Assembly (NCBI GenBank): GCA_021796455.1
Contig: JAKACA010000007.1
Location: 1-42,591, forward strand
DNA from: Actinomycetes bacterium
Lineage (GTDB): Bacteria; Actinomycetota; Acidimicrobiia; Acidimicrobiales; Bog-793
Direction of reading: 5' to 3'
Length of the DNA: 42,591 nt
Positions within the stretch are counted from its first letter, which is position 1; each line of letters opens with the position of its first letter. This document shows positions 15,514 through 24,437 of this stretch, in pieces. Below the pieces are notes generated by a model. It made no database searches. It worked only from the letters and a program-made list of their open reading frames with translations, and was not told where the DNA came from. Made by a program: the position numbers and the translations under genes.

Positions 15514-16875
15514 GTGGCCGATGAAGTGGGTCCGTTCTCTCCTCCTGCCGACGGGCTCGACGCGAGCATCGGAGAGGCCCTCGCGTGGCTCGATCGGCAT
15601 GTCAACCTAGAGGCGATCGAGGCAGGAAGGGCGGGGCGTCACGCGCTGCCGACGCTCGAGAGGATCCGCGCTCTCGTGAAGGTCCTGGGGGATCCCCAGT
15701 CGACCTACCCTGTCGTTCACGTCACCGGAACGAACGGCAAGGGCTCCACGTCGCGGATCTGCTCAGCCCTGCTCACCTCGGCTGGCCTCAATCCCGGTCT
15801 GTACACGAGCCCACACCTCGAGAGAATTAATGAGCGTATGGCAGTCGGTGGCGTGTCGATCACAGATGCCGCGCTGGCCAGGGAGCTTGCGGCAGTGGCA
15901 GAGCTGGAGCTCTTCCTCGGGGAGCAGGCGACATGGTTCGAGATAGTCACGGCGACGGCCTTTGCCTGGTTTGCCGATCGGGGTGTCGACTCTGCGGTCA
16001 TCGAAGTTGGTCTCGGGGGTCGCTTCGATGCGACGAACGTCGCGGACGGCGTCGCTGCGGTCATCACCAACGTCGAGCTTGATCACCTCGAGATCCTCGG
16101 TCCGACGCGCCGTCACATAGCCGCCGAGAAGGCAGGCATCATCAAGCCGGGTAGCGCCGTCGTCGTAGGCGAGGCGGACCCGGCGATCGTCTCGATATTC
16201 GAGGAGGAGGCCGCGGCTGCGGGAGCCGCCTCGCTTTGGCGCCGCGGCGAGGACTTCGGCGCCGAACGCAACCGCGTCGCCGTCGGCGGGCGCCTGGTCG
16301 ACCTCTACACGCCACTTGGTCGCTACGAGGACGTGTTCCTGCCGCTCCACGGAGCTCACCAGGCCGACAACGCCGCATGTGCCCTCGCTGCGGCCCAGTC
16401 GTTTCTCGCCGTGCCGCTCGGTTGGGATGTAGTGGCGGAGGGGCTGGGCGCTGTCACCGTACCTGGCCGGCTCGAGGTTGTCCGTCGAGCTCCTCTAGTC
16501 GTTCTCGACGGCGCTCATAATGTTGCGGGCGCTGCCGCCGCGGGTGCAGCTCTCAAGGACGATTTCGTCGGCCGGAAGGTAGTTCTCGTGATGGGATGCC
16601 TTCGTGGCCGTGATCCTGTCGAGCTGCTGCGGGCGCTCGGACCGGAGGTGATCTCGACAGTCGTCGCGTGCTCGCCGCCGTCGCCGCGGGCGCAGCCGGC
16701 ACAGTCCGTCGTGGATGCGGCGCGCGAGCTCGGTCTCGACGCACAAGCCCGTGGTGACGTCGCGTCGGCACTGGAGGAGGGACTCGAGATCGCCGGGGCC
16801 GACGATGTCGTGCTCGTGACCGGCTCGCTCTACATGGTGGGAGCTGCCCGGTCGATCTTGCGGCCAGCAGTCTGA
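15514..16875 (+). CDS. folC: Folylpolyglutamate synthase / dihydrofolate synthase
   Basis: Mur-ligase-type ATP-dependent enzyme of 453 residues that adds glutamate to folates (and may make dihydrofolate from dihydropteroate). The P-loop is GTNGKGS at residues 72-78. SPHLERINERM and VGLGGRFDATNV are diagnostic folate-ligase blocks, followed by NVELDHLEILG with the metal-binding region, and the C-terminal ligase domain contains LDGAHN. GTG 15514 is preceded by GGAG at short distance. It follows clpX after an 89-base gap with a tandem duplication. It is the first of two metabolic genes inserted between clpX and mreB. Confidence 0.94.
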   Translation: MADEVGPFSPPADGLDASIGEALAWLDRHVNLEAIEAGRAGRHALPTLERIRALVKVLGDPQSTYPVVHVTGTNGKGSTSRICSALLTSAGLNPGLYTSPHLERINERMAVGGVSITDAALARELAAVAELELFLGEQATWFEIVTATAFAWFADRGVDSAVIEVGLGGRFDATNVADGVAAVITNVELDHLEILGPTRRHIAAEKAGIIKPGSAVVVGEADPAIVSIFEEEAAAAGAASLWRRGEDFGAERNRVAVGGRLVDLYTPLGRYEDVFLPLHGAHQADNAACALAAAQSFLAVPLGWDVVAEGLGAVTVPGRLEVVRRAPLVVLDGAHNVAGAAAAGAALKDDFVGRKVVLVMGCLRGRDPVELLRALGPEVISTVVACSPPSPRAQPAQSVVDAARELGLDAQARGDVASALEEGLEIAGADDVVLVTGSLYMVGAARSILRPAV

Positions 16876-16904
16876 GGGGCGGCCCGCGGCCGGTCTCCCG
16901 CCCG

Positions 16905-16924
16905 GCGCGCCCTGAGGGGCGCGC
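16905..16924 (+). terminator. GC-rich hairpin between folC and ndk
   Basis: An 8-bp perfect stem, GCGCGCCC / GGGCGCGC, with loop TGAG lies just before the presumed ndk -10 box. There is no T-run afterwards, so it is either a terminator of the U-less type thought common in high-GC actinobacteria or a regulatory hairpin. Confidence 0.45.
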
Positions 16925-16939
16925 TAACATCCGACAGCC

Positions 16940-17350
16940 GTGAACCGTACCCTTGTTATCTGCAAGCCGGATGCTGTCGAGCGCGGGCTTGTCGGCGAGA
17001 TAGTGGCCAGGATCGAGCGCAAGGGTCTAAGGATCGTGGCGCTCGAGCTGCGGACCATCTCGGCCGAGGTTGCTGCGGCGCATTACGAAGAGCACGCCGG
17101 CAAGCCTTTCTACGCCGATCTGATCGCGTTCATTACCTCGGGGCCGTCCGCCCTGCTCGTCGCCGAGGGCCCGGCCGATGCCTGGAAGATCGTGAGAACG
17201 ATGATGGGTCCTACCAATCCCGCCGAGGCGCCGCCCGGCACAATCCGGGGCGACTTCGGGACGGTCATGACCGAGAATCTCGTCCACGGCTCCGACGGCC
17301 CGGACTCAGCGGCGCGAGAGATCCGTCTCTTCTTTCCAGGTCTCGGCTGA
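16940..17350 (+). CDS. ndk: Nucleoside diphosphate kinase
   Basis: Cytoplasmic enzyme transferring the gamma-phosphate of ATP to nucleoside diphosphates through a phospho-histidine, 136 residues. The catalytic His116 sits in NLVHGSDGPDSA, the family active-site signature, and the N-terminus TLVICKPDAVERGLVGEI is canonical. GTG 16940 has no ribosome-binding site; a TAACAT box at 16925-16930 implies a transcript starting only two or three bases upstream, so it may be translated from a nearly leaderless mRNA. It is separated from folC by a strong hairpin and likely has its own promoter. Confidence 0.96.
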   Translation: MNRTLVICKPDAVERGLVGEIVARIERKGLRIVALELRTISAEVAAAHYEEHAGKPFYADLIAFITSGPSALLVAEGPADAWKIVRTMMGPTNPAEAPPGTIRGDFGTVMTENLVHGSDGPDSAAREIRLFFPGLG

Positions 17351-17409
17351 GCCGCGGGCGACTTCCTGGACGGCGACATGACCCGCCTTGTTATAGCCCG
17401 CGCGATCAC

Positions 17410-17438
17410 TTACCCTTGTGGGGAACTCCCTCTACACT
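17410..17438 (+). promoter_or_regulatory. Candidate promoter for the mreBCD-PBP2 operon
   Basis: TTACCC (17410-17415), a 17-base spacer and TACACT (17433-17438) precede the mreB ATG at 17454, predicting a leader of about nine bases. The -35 match is moderate. Prediction by eye. Confidence 0.35.
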
Positions 17439-17453
17439 TGGACATGTCTCTGC

Positions 17454-18485
17454 ATGGGTGAAAACAGCTTCTCGTTCATCGGCCGCGATATGGCCGTAGA
17501 CCTCGGTACCGCGAACACGCTCGTGTACGTCCGCGGCAAGGGGATCGTCCTCAATGAACCGTCCGTGGTGGCCATCAACGTGAAGGACGGTCACCCGCTC
17601 GCAGTCGGCGCCGAAGCTAAACGCATGATTGGGCGCACACCGAGCAACATCCAGGCGATCCGGCCCTTGAAGGATGGCGTGATCGCCGACTTCGAGATAT
17701 GCGAGATGATGCTGCGCTACTTCATCCGCCGAGTTCATCCTCGTCGTTTCTCGAAGCCCCGGATGGTGATCTGCGTCCCATCGGGGATAACCGGCGTGGA
17801 AAAGCGCGCCGTGCAGGAGGCGGCCGAGTACGCCGGTGCTCGCAAGGCTTACATCGTCGAGGAACCCATGGCGGCCGCGATCGGGGCCGGGCTTCCGATT
17901 CACGAGCCGACGGGCAACATGGTTGTCGACATCGGCGGCGGGACAACGGAGGTCGCCGTCATCTCGCTCGGAGGCATTGTCGTAAGCCAGTCGATCCGCA
18001 TAGGCGGCGACGAGTTGGACGAGGCGATCATCTCCTTTGTGAAGAAGGAGTACAGCCTTGCTCTCGGTGAGCGGACCGCCGAGGAGATCAAGATCGCCCT
18101 CGGGTCCGCTTGCGAGCTCGAGGAGGAGCTGCACGCCGAGATACGGGGCCGCGACCTCGTGACCGGCCTTCCGAAGACGGTTGTCACAACTACCGAAGAG
18201 ATTCGAAAGGCGATCGAGGAGCCTGTCGCCGCCGTCGTCGATGCCGTGAAGGTCACGCTCGACCGCTGCCCCCCAGAGCTAGCCGCCGACATAATGGAGC
18301 AGGGGATCGTCCTTACCGGCGGCGGGGCTCTGCTCCACGGGCTCGATGTGCGACTCCAAGCCGAGACCCATATGCCCATCGTCGTCGCGCCGGATCCCTT
18401 GAACTGCGTGGCGCTCGGGAGCGGGATGTGCCTTGAGGAGTTCGAGGCTCTGAAGGCGGTTCTCCAGTCCTCGTCCAACCGCTGA
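17454..18485 (+). CDS. mreB: Rod shape-determining protein MreB
   Basis: Actin-like cytoskeletal ATPase that organises lateral wall synthesis, 343 residues, the usual size. The phosphate-1 motif is AVDLGTANTLVY, phosphate-2 is MVVDIGGGTTEVAVISLGG, and the adenosine motif is GIVLTGGGALLHGLD; all are intact. The N-terminal FSFIGRDMAVDLG is typical. ATG 17454 gives this family start; GTG 17418 upstream in frame is less likely. It opens the cluster mreB-mreC-mreD-PBP2, all on the same strand with small gaps or overlaps. Presence of the complete set suggests rod-shaped cells or at least Mre-directed wall growth. Confidence 0.96.
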   Translation: MGENSFSFIGRDMAVDLGTANTLVYVRGKGIVLNEPSVVAINVKDGHPLAVGAEAKRMIGRTPSNIQAIRPLKDGVIADFEICEMMLRYFIRRVHPRRFSKPRMVICVPSGITGVEKRAVQEAAEYAGARKAYIVEEPMAAAIGAGLPIHEPTGNMVVDIGGGTTEVAVISLGGIVVSQSIRIGGDELDEAIISFVKKEYSLALGERTAEEIKIALGSACELEEELHAEIRGRDLVTGLPKTVVTTTEEIRKAIEEPVAAVVDAVKVTLDRCPPELAADIMEQGIVLTGGGALLHGLDVRLQAETHMPIVVAPDPLNCVALGSGMCLEEFEALKAVLQSSSNR

Positions 18486-18495
18486 TAGCGGAGTC

Positions 18496-19335
18496 GTGGT
18501 GTCCACGACTCGCCGCTACACGTCCCAGCGGCTGACCTTCGTCATTCTCGTACTGCTGTCGGTGACAGCCATCACCCTTGACTACAAAGGTGAGGCGAGC
18601 CACACCATCTCGTCGATCCGAAGCGCGGCTCGTGATGCCATATCACCCATCCAGCGCGTCCTTGCCGACGCTTTGCACCCCCTTGGCGACTTCTTCGCAG
18701 GCGCGGTGAACTACGGGGCCGCAGTGAGGGAGAATCAGCAGCTGCGCGGTGAGCTCGGCGCGCTTCGTCGCGAGGTCCTTCAGAATCAGAACGCCGAGCA
18801 CGAGCTGCAGGCGATACTGAACGAGCAGCACCTGCCATATGTGCAGAACATTCCCACGCTGCTCGCCGAGATCATCTCGGGCCCGAGCTCGAACTTCCAG
18901 GACACCTTCGAGATCGACCGTGGAGCTTCGTCGGGCGTCGGCGTCGGCATGCCGGTGGTCGCGGGCGCTGGCCTTGTCGGCACGGTCGTGAGCTCGGGGA
19001 CGTCGACCTCGGTCGTGGAGGCGATCACGAACCCTGGGTCGTCCTTCGGCGTCACCTTCGGTAGCCCGCCGTCGGTCGCTCTGGCGGACGGCCGGGGCAG
19101 TGGCTACCCGCTCTCTCTCGCTGACGTGACCTCGCAGATGCCGGTTCGTGTGGGTGAGCAGGTGTATTCGAGTGGGATCGCCGGAGCTGCCCTGCCTGCC
19201 GGCCTCCCCGTGGGTACGGTTTCAGCTGTGCACTACCAAGGTGGATCGCTGACAAAGACGGTTCTCGTGAAGCCGGTCGCCGACCTGTCGGGTCTTTCAT
19301 ATGTGACGGTGCTGCAGTGGCTCCAGACGCCGTGA
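18496..19335 (+). CDS. mreC: Rod shape-determining protein MreC
   Basis: Membrane-anchored scaffold linking MreB filaments to the wall-synthesis enzymes, 279 residues. One membrane segment near the N-terminus (LTFVILVLLSVTAITLDY) is followed by a helical coiled coil (residues about 70-115, GAAVRENQQLRGELGALRR), then the beta-rich periplasmic-type domain with GMPVVAGAGLVGTVV and PVRVGEQVYSSG. GTG 18496 (or GTG 18499) is ten bases after mreB, consistent with one operon. Length and domain order are normal. Confidence 0.93.
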   Translation: MVSTTRRYTSQRLTFVILVLLSVTAITLDYKGEASHTISSIRSAARDAISPIQRVLADALHPLGDFFAGAVNYGAAVRENQQLRGELGALRREVLQNQNAEHELQAILNEQHLPYVQNIPTLLAEIISGPSSNFQDTFEIDRGASSGVGVGMPVVAGAGLVGTVVSSGTSTSVVEAITNPGSSFGVTFGSPPSVALADGRGSGYPLSLADVTSQMPVRVGEQVYSSGIAGAALPAGLPVGTVSAVHYQGGSLTKTVLVKPVADLSGLSYVTVLQWLQTP

Positions 19336-19399
19336 GACACCCCTCGGATCCAGTCGGTTGGGGGCCAGCAGCTGCTCAGGCACCGGGGAGCTACGTACC

Positions 19400-19936
19400 G
19401 TGACGGCCGTGGCTTGGTCCCGGGTAGCGGTCGTCGTCATGGTGACGGTAGTGCTGCAAGAGGCCGTCCTCAACGGCGTCGTGATCGGTGGAGCGCACCC
19501 GGACGCCTTCGTCGCGCTCGCGGTGGCGGCCGGACTGACCTCAGGCCCCCAGCGCGGTGCCGTAATTGCTTTTGGGATCGGCCTGGTCGCGGACCTCTTC
19601 GTGCTGACGCCCTTCGGTCTTTCGGCGCTCGTGTACGTGATCGTCGCGTTTGGAGCCGGAGCGACTGCCTCCCTCGGGAGCGGGCGAGCTCCCTATGGGT
19701 TCTCGATGGTGGTGGCACTCGCGGCAGGTATCGCCGCGACCTTGCTCTTCGAGCTAATCGAAACCCTGATAGATCAGCCCCAACTGCCGAGTGCCGAGCT
19801 AGCGGCTGTCGCGGCCGTCGTCGGGGTTGCGAACCTTGTCTTGATCGTTCCGGCGAAAGCGGCGCTGGCGCGGGCGGTGCGCAGCCGTCCGGCAAGGGAG
19901 CTGGCCGGCGTGTCTGGTGGGAGCGCTCTCAGATGA
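19400..19936 (+). CDS. mreD: Rod shape-determining protein MreD
   Basis: Small integral membrane protein, 178 residues, with about five hydrophobic segments (for example VAVVVMVTVVLQEAVLNGVVIG and FSMVVALAAGIAATLLFELI). The GLVADLFVLTPFGLSALVYVIVAF segment is typical of MreD. GTG 19400 is preferred because CGGGGAG (19384-19390) lies upstream. The stop overlaps the PBP2 start (ATGA at 19933-19936). Assignment rests on hydropathy, the short motif and its position after mreC. Confidence 0.88.
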   Translation: MTAVAWSRVAVVVMVTVVLQEAVLNGVVIGGAHPDAFVALAVAAGLTSGPQRGAVIAFGIGLVADLFVLTPFGLSALVYVIVAFGAGATASLGSGRAPYGFSMVVALAAGIAATLLFELIETLIDQPQLPSAELAAVAAVVGVANLVLIVPAKAALARAVRSRPARELAGVSGGSALR

Positions 19937-22038
19937 CCTCGTCGGCTGGCGGCCCGCGCGGGCGCAACTACCGTGGCGCGTTCTCCAGGCCCCGTGCGCG
20001 CCGTCCGGCGCTCTCCCCCGACCTTGTTGAGGAGGACCGAGGCGACCACTCGCGTCAACGGGTGCCCCCGAGCCCGCTCAAGCGTCTCGAGGGCGAGGAG
20101 AAGGAGATACAGCGCCGCAGCCAGCCGGTCCACGTCGGCCTTCGGCTCACGGTCATGGGTTTCGTAGTGCTGGGGCTCTTCTCGATGATGATCGTGCGCC
20201 TCTGGTCGCTCCAGGTGCTCCAGGGGCCCGCCGCGCGTCAGTACGAGAGCAGCCTGTCGACACGGACGGTGCTGATATCGCCTCCGCGCGGTCTCATCCT
20301 CTCCCGAACCGGCACAGTCCTCGTGGGCAACAAGGTCATGTCGATTGTCACCCTCAACCGCCAGGCCGCCCTGAACGATCCCGGCCTCATCGAGCGCCTT
20401 GCAGTCGCGCTCGGGATAACACCGGCGCAAATCAACGCGGATCTGAACGACCAGCAGGACAGCCTCTACGAGCCGGTTCCGGTTGCCGTCGCCGTGAGCA
20501 CAAGCACGATCTTGTACCTCTCGGTGCATCGCAGCGAGTTTCCCGGCGTCACGGTCTCCTATGTCGCCGAACGCACGTACCCCAAGGGTGATCTCGGCGT
20601 CCAGATGCTCGGCTATGTCGCCGACATCACGGCGAGTCAGCTCAAGGTGCTCGCTAAAGACGGCTATCTCGCGAGCGACGTGATCGGCCAGTCCGGCGTC
20701 GAGGCCCAGTACGAGCGGTTCCTAAGGGGAAAGTCAGGTAAGCAGGTGCTCGAGGTGGACTCCCTCGGTGACCCAGTCGGGACGCAGTCACTGACACCCC
20801 CGACGCCTGGCGACGATGTGATCCTCAACATCGATGTGGGACTGGAGGAGGAGGTGCAGCGGGCACTTGGGGCCCAGCTCGCGAACCTGCGGGCGAGTGG
20901 CCTGTCGGCTACCTCCGGCGCAGGTGTCGTCCTCGACCCTCAAAACGGCGCTGTTCTCGCCATGGTCTCGTTGCCCAGCTACAACCCGCAATGGTGGGTT
21001 GGCGGCATGAGCACCGCTCACTGGGCCGACCTGACTCGCCCATCGGCCCAGGATCCCCTCCTCAACCGCGCTATCGCCGGTGCCTACCAGCCTGGCTCGA
21101 CTTTCAAGCTCGCGACGGCGACTGCAGCGCTGCAAGACGGCATCATCACGCCGAGCACCCTGATCTACTCGCCCGGCACCTTCACGCTCCCGAACTGCTC
21201 CGGTGCCTGCACCTTCCATAGCAGCGGCTACGAGAGCTGCGGGCAGTGCAACATTGTGACTGCGATCGCGATGTCCGACGACGTCTTCTTCTACAACCTC
21301 GGCTACGACTTCTTCATGAGCCCGCGCAAGTCCCTGCAGCTTGGCATTCAAAGAGAGGCTGCGCTCTACGGGTTCGGAAAGCCGACCGGAGTGGACCTGC
21401 CTGGGGAGTATCCCGGCCAGGTAGACGGTCCAGCCCTCAGACAGCAGCAGCACGCGGCAGATCCAGCGGCGTTTCCCAGCAGCTACTACGGACCCGGCGA
21501 CGCTCTCGAGACAGCTTTCGGGCAGGGTGAGACTCTCGTGACGCCCCTGCAGATAGCCAACGCCTTCTCAACCTTCGCCAACGGCGGGACGAGATACGCG
21601 CCCGAGGTGGCCGCGGCGATCGCGTCGCCGACCGGAAAGGTCGTCAAGATCTTCAAGCCCAAGGTGCTGGGCCATGTGAAGATGTCGACCAGCACCTACG
21701 ACACGATTCTCACCGGTCTGCAGGACGTCGTGAAGGACTATCCGGTAGGGACTGCCAGTGGCATCTTTCTCGGCTACCACTATTCGGCGTTCCCCTTGGC
21801 AGGCAAGACAGGGACTGCGACAACAAGCAGCGTCCCCGGCGCACAGCCGACAGCTGTTTTCGTGGCATTTGGCCCAGCGACAGGACCGGTCACGGCGCCC
21901 AAGTACTGCGTGGTGGTGGTGATCCCCGGAGCCGGTTACGGGGACGCTGCGTCGGCTCCGGTCGTGAGGCAGATATTCCAGTACCTGATCTCGCATCCCG
22001 TCCCGAAGCTCAACCTTCATCCTCTGGTCGGTGGCTAG
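19933..22038 (+). CDS. mrdA: Penicillin-binding protein 2 (class B transpeptidase)
   Basis: Elongation-specific peptidoglycan transpeptidase, 701 residues. A basic Arg/Pro-rich cytoplasmic region of about 70 residues precedes one membrane segment (LTVMGFVVLGLFSMMIVRLW). The dimerisation domain holds RTVLISPPRGLILSRTGTVL. The catalytic domain has the active Ser389 in SxxK (S-T-F-K392), an S-D-D variant of the SxN motif (AIAMSDDVFFYNLG) and KTGT (K625). A Cys-rich insert follows the SxxK motif, with five Cys within about 30 residues (NCSGACTF...ESCGQCN), possibly disulfide-bonded outside the cell. ATG 19933 overlaps the mreD stop, so it is coupled. The partner glycosyltransferase RodA is not encoded next to it. 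Confidence 0.93.
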   Translation: MTSSAGGPRGRNYRGAFSRPRARRPALSPDLVEEDRGDHSRQRVPPSPLKRLEGEEKEIQRRSQPVHVGLRLTVMGFVVLGLFSMMIVRLWSLQVLQGPAARQYESSLSTRTVLISPPRGLILSRTGTVLVGNKVMSIVTLNRQAALNDPGLIERLAVALGITPAQINADLNDQQDSLYEPVPVAVAVSTSTILYLSVHRSEFPGVTVSYVAERTYPKGDLGVQMLGYVADITASQLKVLAKDGYLASDVIGQSGVEAQYERFLRGKSGKQVLEVDSLGDPVGTQSLTPPTPGDDVILNIDVGLEEEVQRALGAQLANLRASGLSATSGAGVVLDPQNGAVLAMVSLPSYNPQWWVGGMSTAHWADLTRPSAQDPLLNRAIAGAYQPGSTFKLATATAALQDGIITPSTLIYSPGTFTLPNCSGACTFHSSGYESCGQCNIVTAIAMSDDVFFYNLGYDFFMSPRKSLQLGIQREAALYGFGKPTGVDLPGEYPGQVDGPALRQQQHAADPAAFPSSYYGPGDALETAFGQGETLVTPLQIANAFSTFANGGTRYAPEVAAAIASPTGKVVKIFKPKVLGHVKMSTSTYDTILTGLQDVVKDYPVGTASGIFLGYHYSAFPLAGKTGTATTSSVPGAQPTAVFVAFGPATGPVTAPKYCVVVVIPGAGYGDAASAPVVRQIFQYLISHPVPKLNLHPLVGG

Positions 22039-22344
22039 GTCGAATAGGCCCATCCCCGCTCGCTGTGGCACTAGGCTCTCACCTCAGGATGACTACTCCG
22101 GGAACGCTGCAACGAAGCTCCGTGGATCCCGCGCTCGTCGTCTGCTCCGTTCTCGTCGTGTCCCTTTACCGGTGCTCCGCCTCTGGCGGCGCCAACTGCC
22201 GTGAAGGGAACGGTCTGGACACTGTGATCGTCACTGAGAAATGCACCCCGGGCTGGCGCGCCGCTGCGGCACCGTTTGCGGCGCCAGCCGCCCCTCGGGA
22301 GCGACCGGCGCGCTATCTCGCGCCCTGGAGAAGGGATCTTCCCG
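22039..22344 (+). other. Long leader region upstream of the RNase E/G gene
   Basis: About 300 bases without a convincing gene. A TAGGCT box (22072-22077), identical to the one before rplU, could start a leader of roughly 260 nt. Near the end TGGCGC-GCCGC (from 22254) can pair with GCGGC-GCCA (to about 22287) in a strong hairpin. In E. coli the rne leader mediates autoregulation (known); the same here is speculation. A short open frame from 22089 has no homology I recognise. Confidence 0.3.
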
Positions 22345-24375
22345 ATGTCGGACTCGATGACCGGCCGCCCTGCGCCGGCCGAGCGCGTTCCTGGGGACGA
22401 CACCCCAGGCCACCAGGCTGGCAGATCGATACCCACGCGAGCCGAAGCTGAACCGGCCCCGAGCACCCTTGGCGGTGCGTCTCGATCCGACCTGCAGCTG
22501 AGCCCTGCCGTTCGGCCGCGCATAGGTGACTCGAGGCCGGCACCGGTAACCGGGAGCCCGCCTGCAAACGACCAGCCGCACCCGAACGACCCCAAGGGCA
22601 CGACAGGCAGTGCCTTGGGCTCGCCCGGGGCCGGAGTCGCGGCCGGGGTCGGGGCCGGGGTCGGTAGCGGCAACCGAGACGGCGCCGGTGCAGATCCGGC
22701 GGTTCCGCCAGGAAGGCCGGGAACCGGCTCGCGGCGACACCGTGGAGGACGCGGGCGTCGGGGGTCGGGTCAGGGCGGCGCTGGCGCCGCGGGGGGCCGG
22801 GCGCCGGGCTCTGGACGGGCACAGGGCGCCGAGCAAGGTCCTTCTCCAGCGGGTCCCAGCGACGCAGGCCCCGACAACGCAGGTGCAAACGACGCGGGCC
22901 CCGGCGACGCAGGCGCCAACGGCGCGAGGGTCGACGACACAGCTAGCTCGAGTGGCGGCAGGCGTGCGGCTACACGTGGCCCGAAACCGCTGCAGCGCGA
23001 GCTTGCCGAGCCCTCAAGTGTGGGAGCTGGTCCGCCGGCTGTATCGGAGTCCGGGGGCGGCACCAAGGCACGCCGTACGGGGCGGCCCGCCCGGGAGCGC
23101 CGGGGCAAGGCTGTCGGCCGTTACCTCATGTGTGTGCACGTGGAGCCCGAGCGCACCCAGATAGCGGTGCTAGAGGGGCGCGTGCTCGTCGAGCACTACG
23201 TGGCGCGACCGCAAGACGAAGCGCTCCAGATCATCGGCAACGTCTATCGCGGCCGTGTCAAGAACGTCCTGCCGGGGATGGAAGCCGCATTCGTCGACAT
23301 CGGGACGCCGAAGAATGCGGTGCTCTACTGGGGAGACGTGGCCTTCGACCGTGACGACATCGAGCGCCAGCCAGGAGCTGACCGCATCGAGCATCTACTT
23401 CGTCCAGGTCAGACGATTGTCTGCCAGGTGACGAAGAACCCGATCGGGTTAAAGGGCGCCCGCTTGACCCAGGAGGTGTCCCTTCCGGGCCGCTTCATCG
23501 TGCTCGTGCCGGAGTCGAGCACCTATGGCATCTCTCGGAGGCTCGACGACAACGAGCGACGGCGCCTCCGTAAGGTTCTCGACGAGGTACGCCCCGAACG
23601 CCATGGTCTCATTGTGCGCACGGCCGCTGCGGGAGCCTCAACCGACGACCTGCGTCACGACGTCCTGCAGCTTGTCGCGAAGTGGGAGGAGATCGATCGC
23701 CGCGCGAAGCACCTTGCAGCTCCAGCGCTGCTGTACTCCGAGCCCCACATGGCGGTCCGCATTATCCGTGAGGAGCTGACCGAGGAGTACCGCTCGGTTC
23801 TCATCGACGACCCGACGCTCTGCGAGCTCGTGAGGAGCTACGTGGCGGAGCTCGAGCCGGCACTCGCGGAGAGGATCGAGCTTTACGACACGGCGTCCGA
23901 GCCACTGCCGCTCTTCGAGCGCCATCACGTGCACGAGCAGCTGCACAAGGCGCTCGACCGCAAAGTCTGGCTGCCCTCGGGTGGCTCGCTCATCATCGAG
24001 AGGACAGAGGCTCTGACCGTGATCGACGTGAACACCGGGAAGAACGTCGGTTCCTCCAGCCTGGAGGAGACGGTGTTCGAGAACAACCTCGAGGCTGCCT
24101 CTGAGATAGCGCGCCAGCTCAGGCTGAGGGATATAGGTGGCATTATTGTCATCGACTTCATCGATATGGAGCTGAAGGCGAACAGGCAGGGTGTGATGGC
24201 CGCCTTCCGCACCGCGCTCGCTCGGGACAAGACTCCCACTCAGGTCTACGACATCTCCGACCTGGGTCTGGTCGAGATGACAAGAAAGAGGGTAGGGGAG
24301 GGACTTGTGGAGACGCTCTCGCAGACATGCCCGATGTGCAATGGCCGAGGGATAGTCTTCGAAGAGCCGGAGTGA
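22345..24375 (+). CDS. Ribonuclease E/G
   Basis: Endoribonuclease of the RNase E/G family, 676 residues, acting in rRNA processing and mRNA decay. Residues 1-258 are a low-complexity, disordered-looking extension rich in Gly, Ala, Pro, Asp and Arg, including the repeat at 22861-22920. The catalytic core starts near residue 260: S1-type RNA-binding (RGRVKNVLPGMEAAFVDIGT), then the DNase-I-like domain with metal ligands Asp561 (VIDVNTG) and Asp604 (VIDFIDM), whose spacing equals E. coli Asp303/Asp346. The Zn-link is CPMCNGRG (Cys662, Cys665). There is no long C-terminal degradosome scaffold. ATG 22345 is preceded by AAGGGA. N-terminal extensions of this sort are common in actinobacteria. Confidence 0.94.
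   Translation: MSDSMTGRPAPAERVPGDDTPGHQAGRSIPTRAEAEPAPSTLGGASRSDLQLSPAVRPRIGDSRPAPVTGSPPANDQPHPNDPKGTTGSALGSPGAGVAAGVGAGVGSGNRDGAGADPAVPPGRPGTGSRRHRGGRGRRGSGQGGAGAAGGRAPGSGRAQGAEQGPSPAGPSDAGPDNAGANDAGPGDAGANGARVDDTASSSGGRRAATRGPKPLQRELAEPSSVGAGPPAVSESGGGTKARRTGRPARERRGKAVGRYLMCVHVEPERTQIAVLEGRVLVEHYVARPQDEALQIIGNVYRGRVKNVLPGMEAAFVDIGTPKNAVLYWGDVAFDRDDIERQPGADRIEHLLRPGQTIVCQVTKNPIGLKGARLTQEVSLPGRFIVLVPESSTYGISRRLDDNERRRLRKVLDEVRPERHGLIVRTAAAGASTDDLRHDVLQLVAKWEEIDRRAKHLAAPALLYSEPHMAVRIIREELTEEYRSVLIDDPTLCELVRSYVAELEPALAERIELYDTASEPLPLFERHHVHEQLHKALDRKVWLPSGGSLIIERTEALTVIDVNTGKNVGSSSLEETVFENNLEAASEIARQLRLRDIGGIIVIDFIDMELKANRQGVMAAFRTALARDKTPTQVYDISDLGLVEMTRKRVGEGLVETLSQTCPMCNGRGIVFEEPE
22861..22920 (+). 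repeat. Codon-aligned 30-bp imperfect tandem repeat in the RNase E/G extension
   Basis: Two 30-base units (22861-22890, 22891-22920) encode DAGPDNAGAN and DAGPGDAGAN. They lie in the disordered N-terminal extension and are in phase with the reading frame, so copy number could vary without a frameshift. Confidence 0.7.
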
Positions 24376-24390
24376 GCTTGGCACCAACAA

Positions 24391-24411
24391 GGGCGCCGCT
24401 CGCGGCGTCCC
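24391..24411 (+). terminator. GC-rich hairpin between RNase E/G gene and rplU
   Basis: GGGCGCCGC (24391-24399) pairs with GCGGCG-T-CCC (24402-24411) around a two-base loop, with one bulged T. No T-run follows. It probably separates the RNase gene from the ribosomal protein operon, whose own TAGGCT box begins at 24423. Confidence 0.45.
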
Positions 24412-24437
24412 GGCAGCCGTACTAGGCTTGAGCCACT

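Noticed and set aside
22065-22451. Open frame in the gap after PBP2, possibly starting at 22089
   Set aside because: Arg/Ala/Pro-rich, overlaps the start of the RNase E/G gene, and has no family resemblance.
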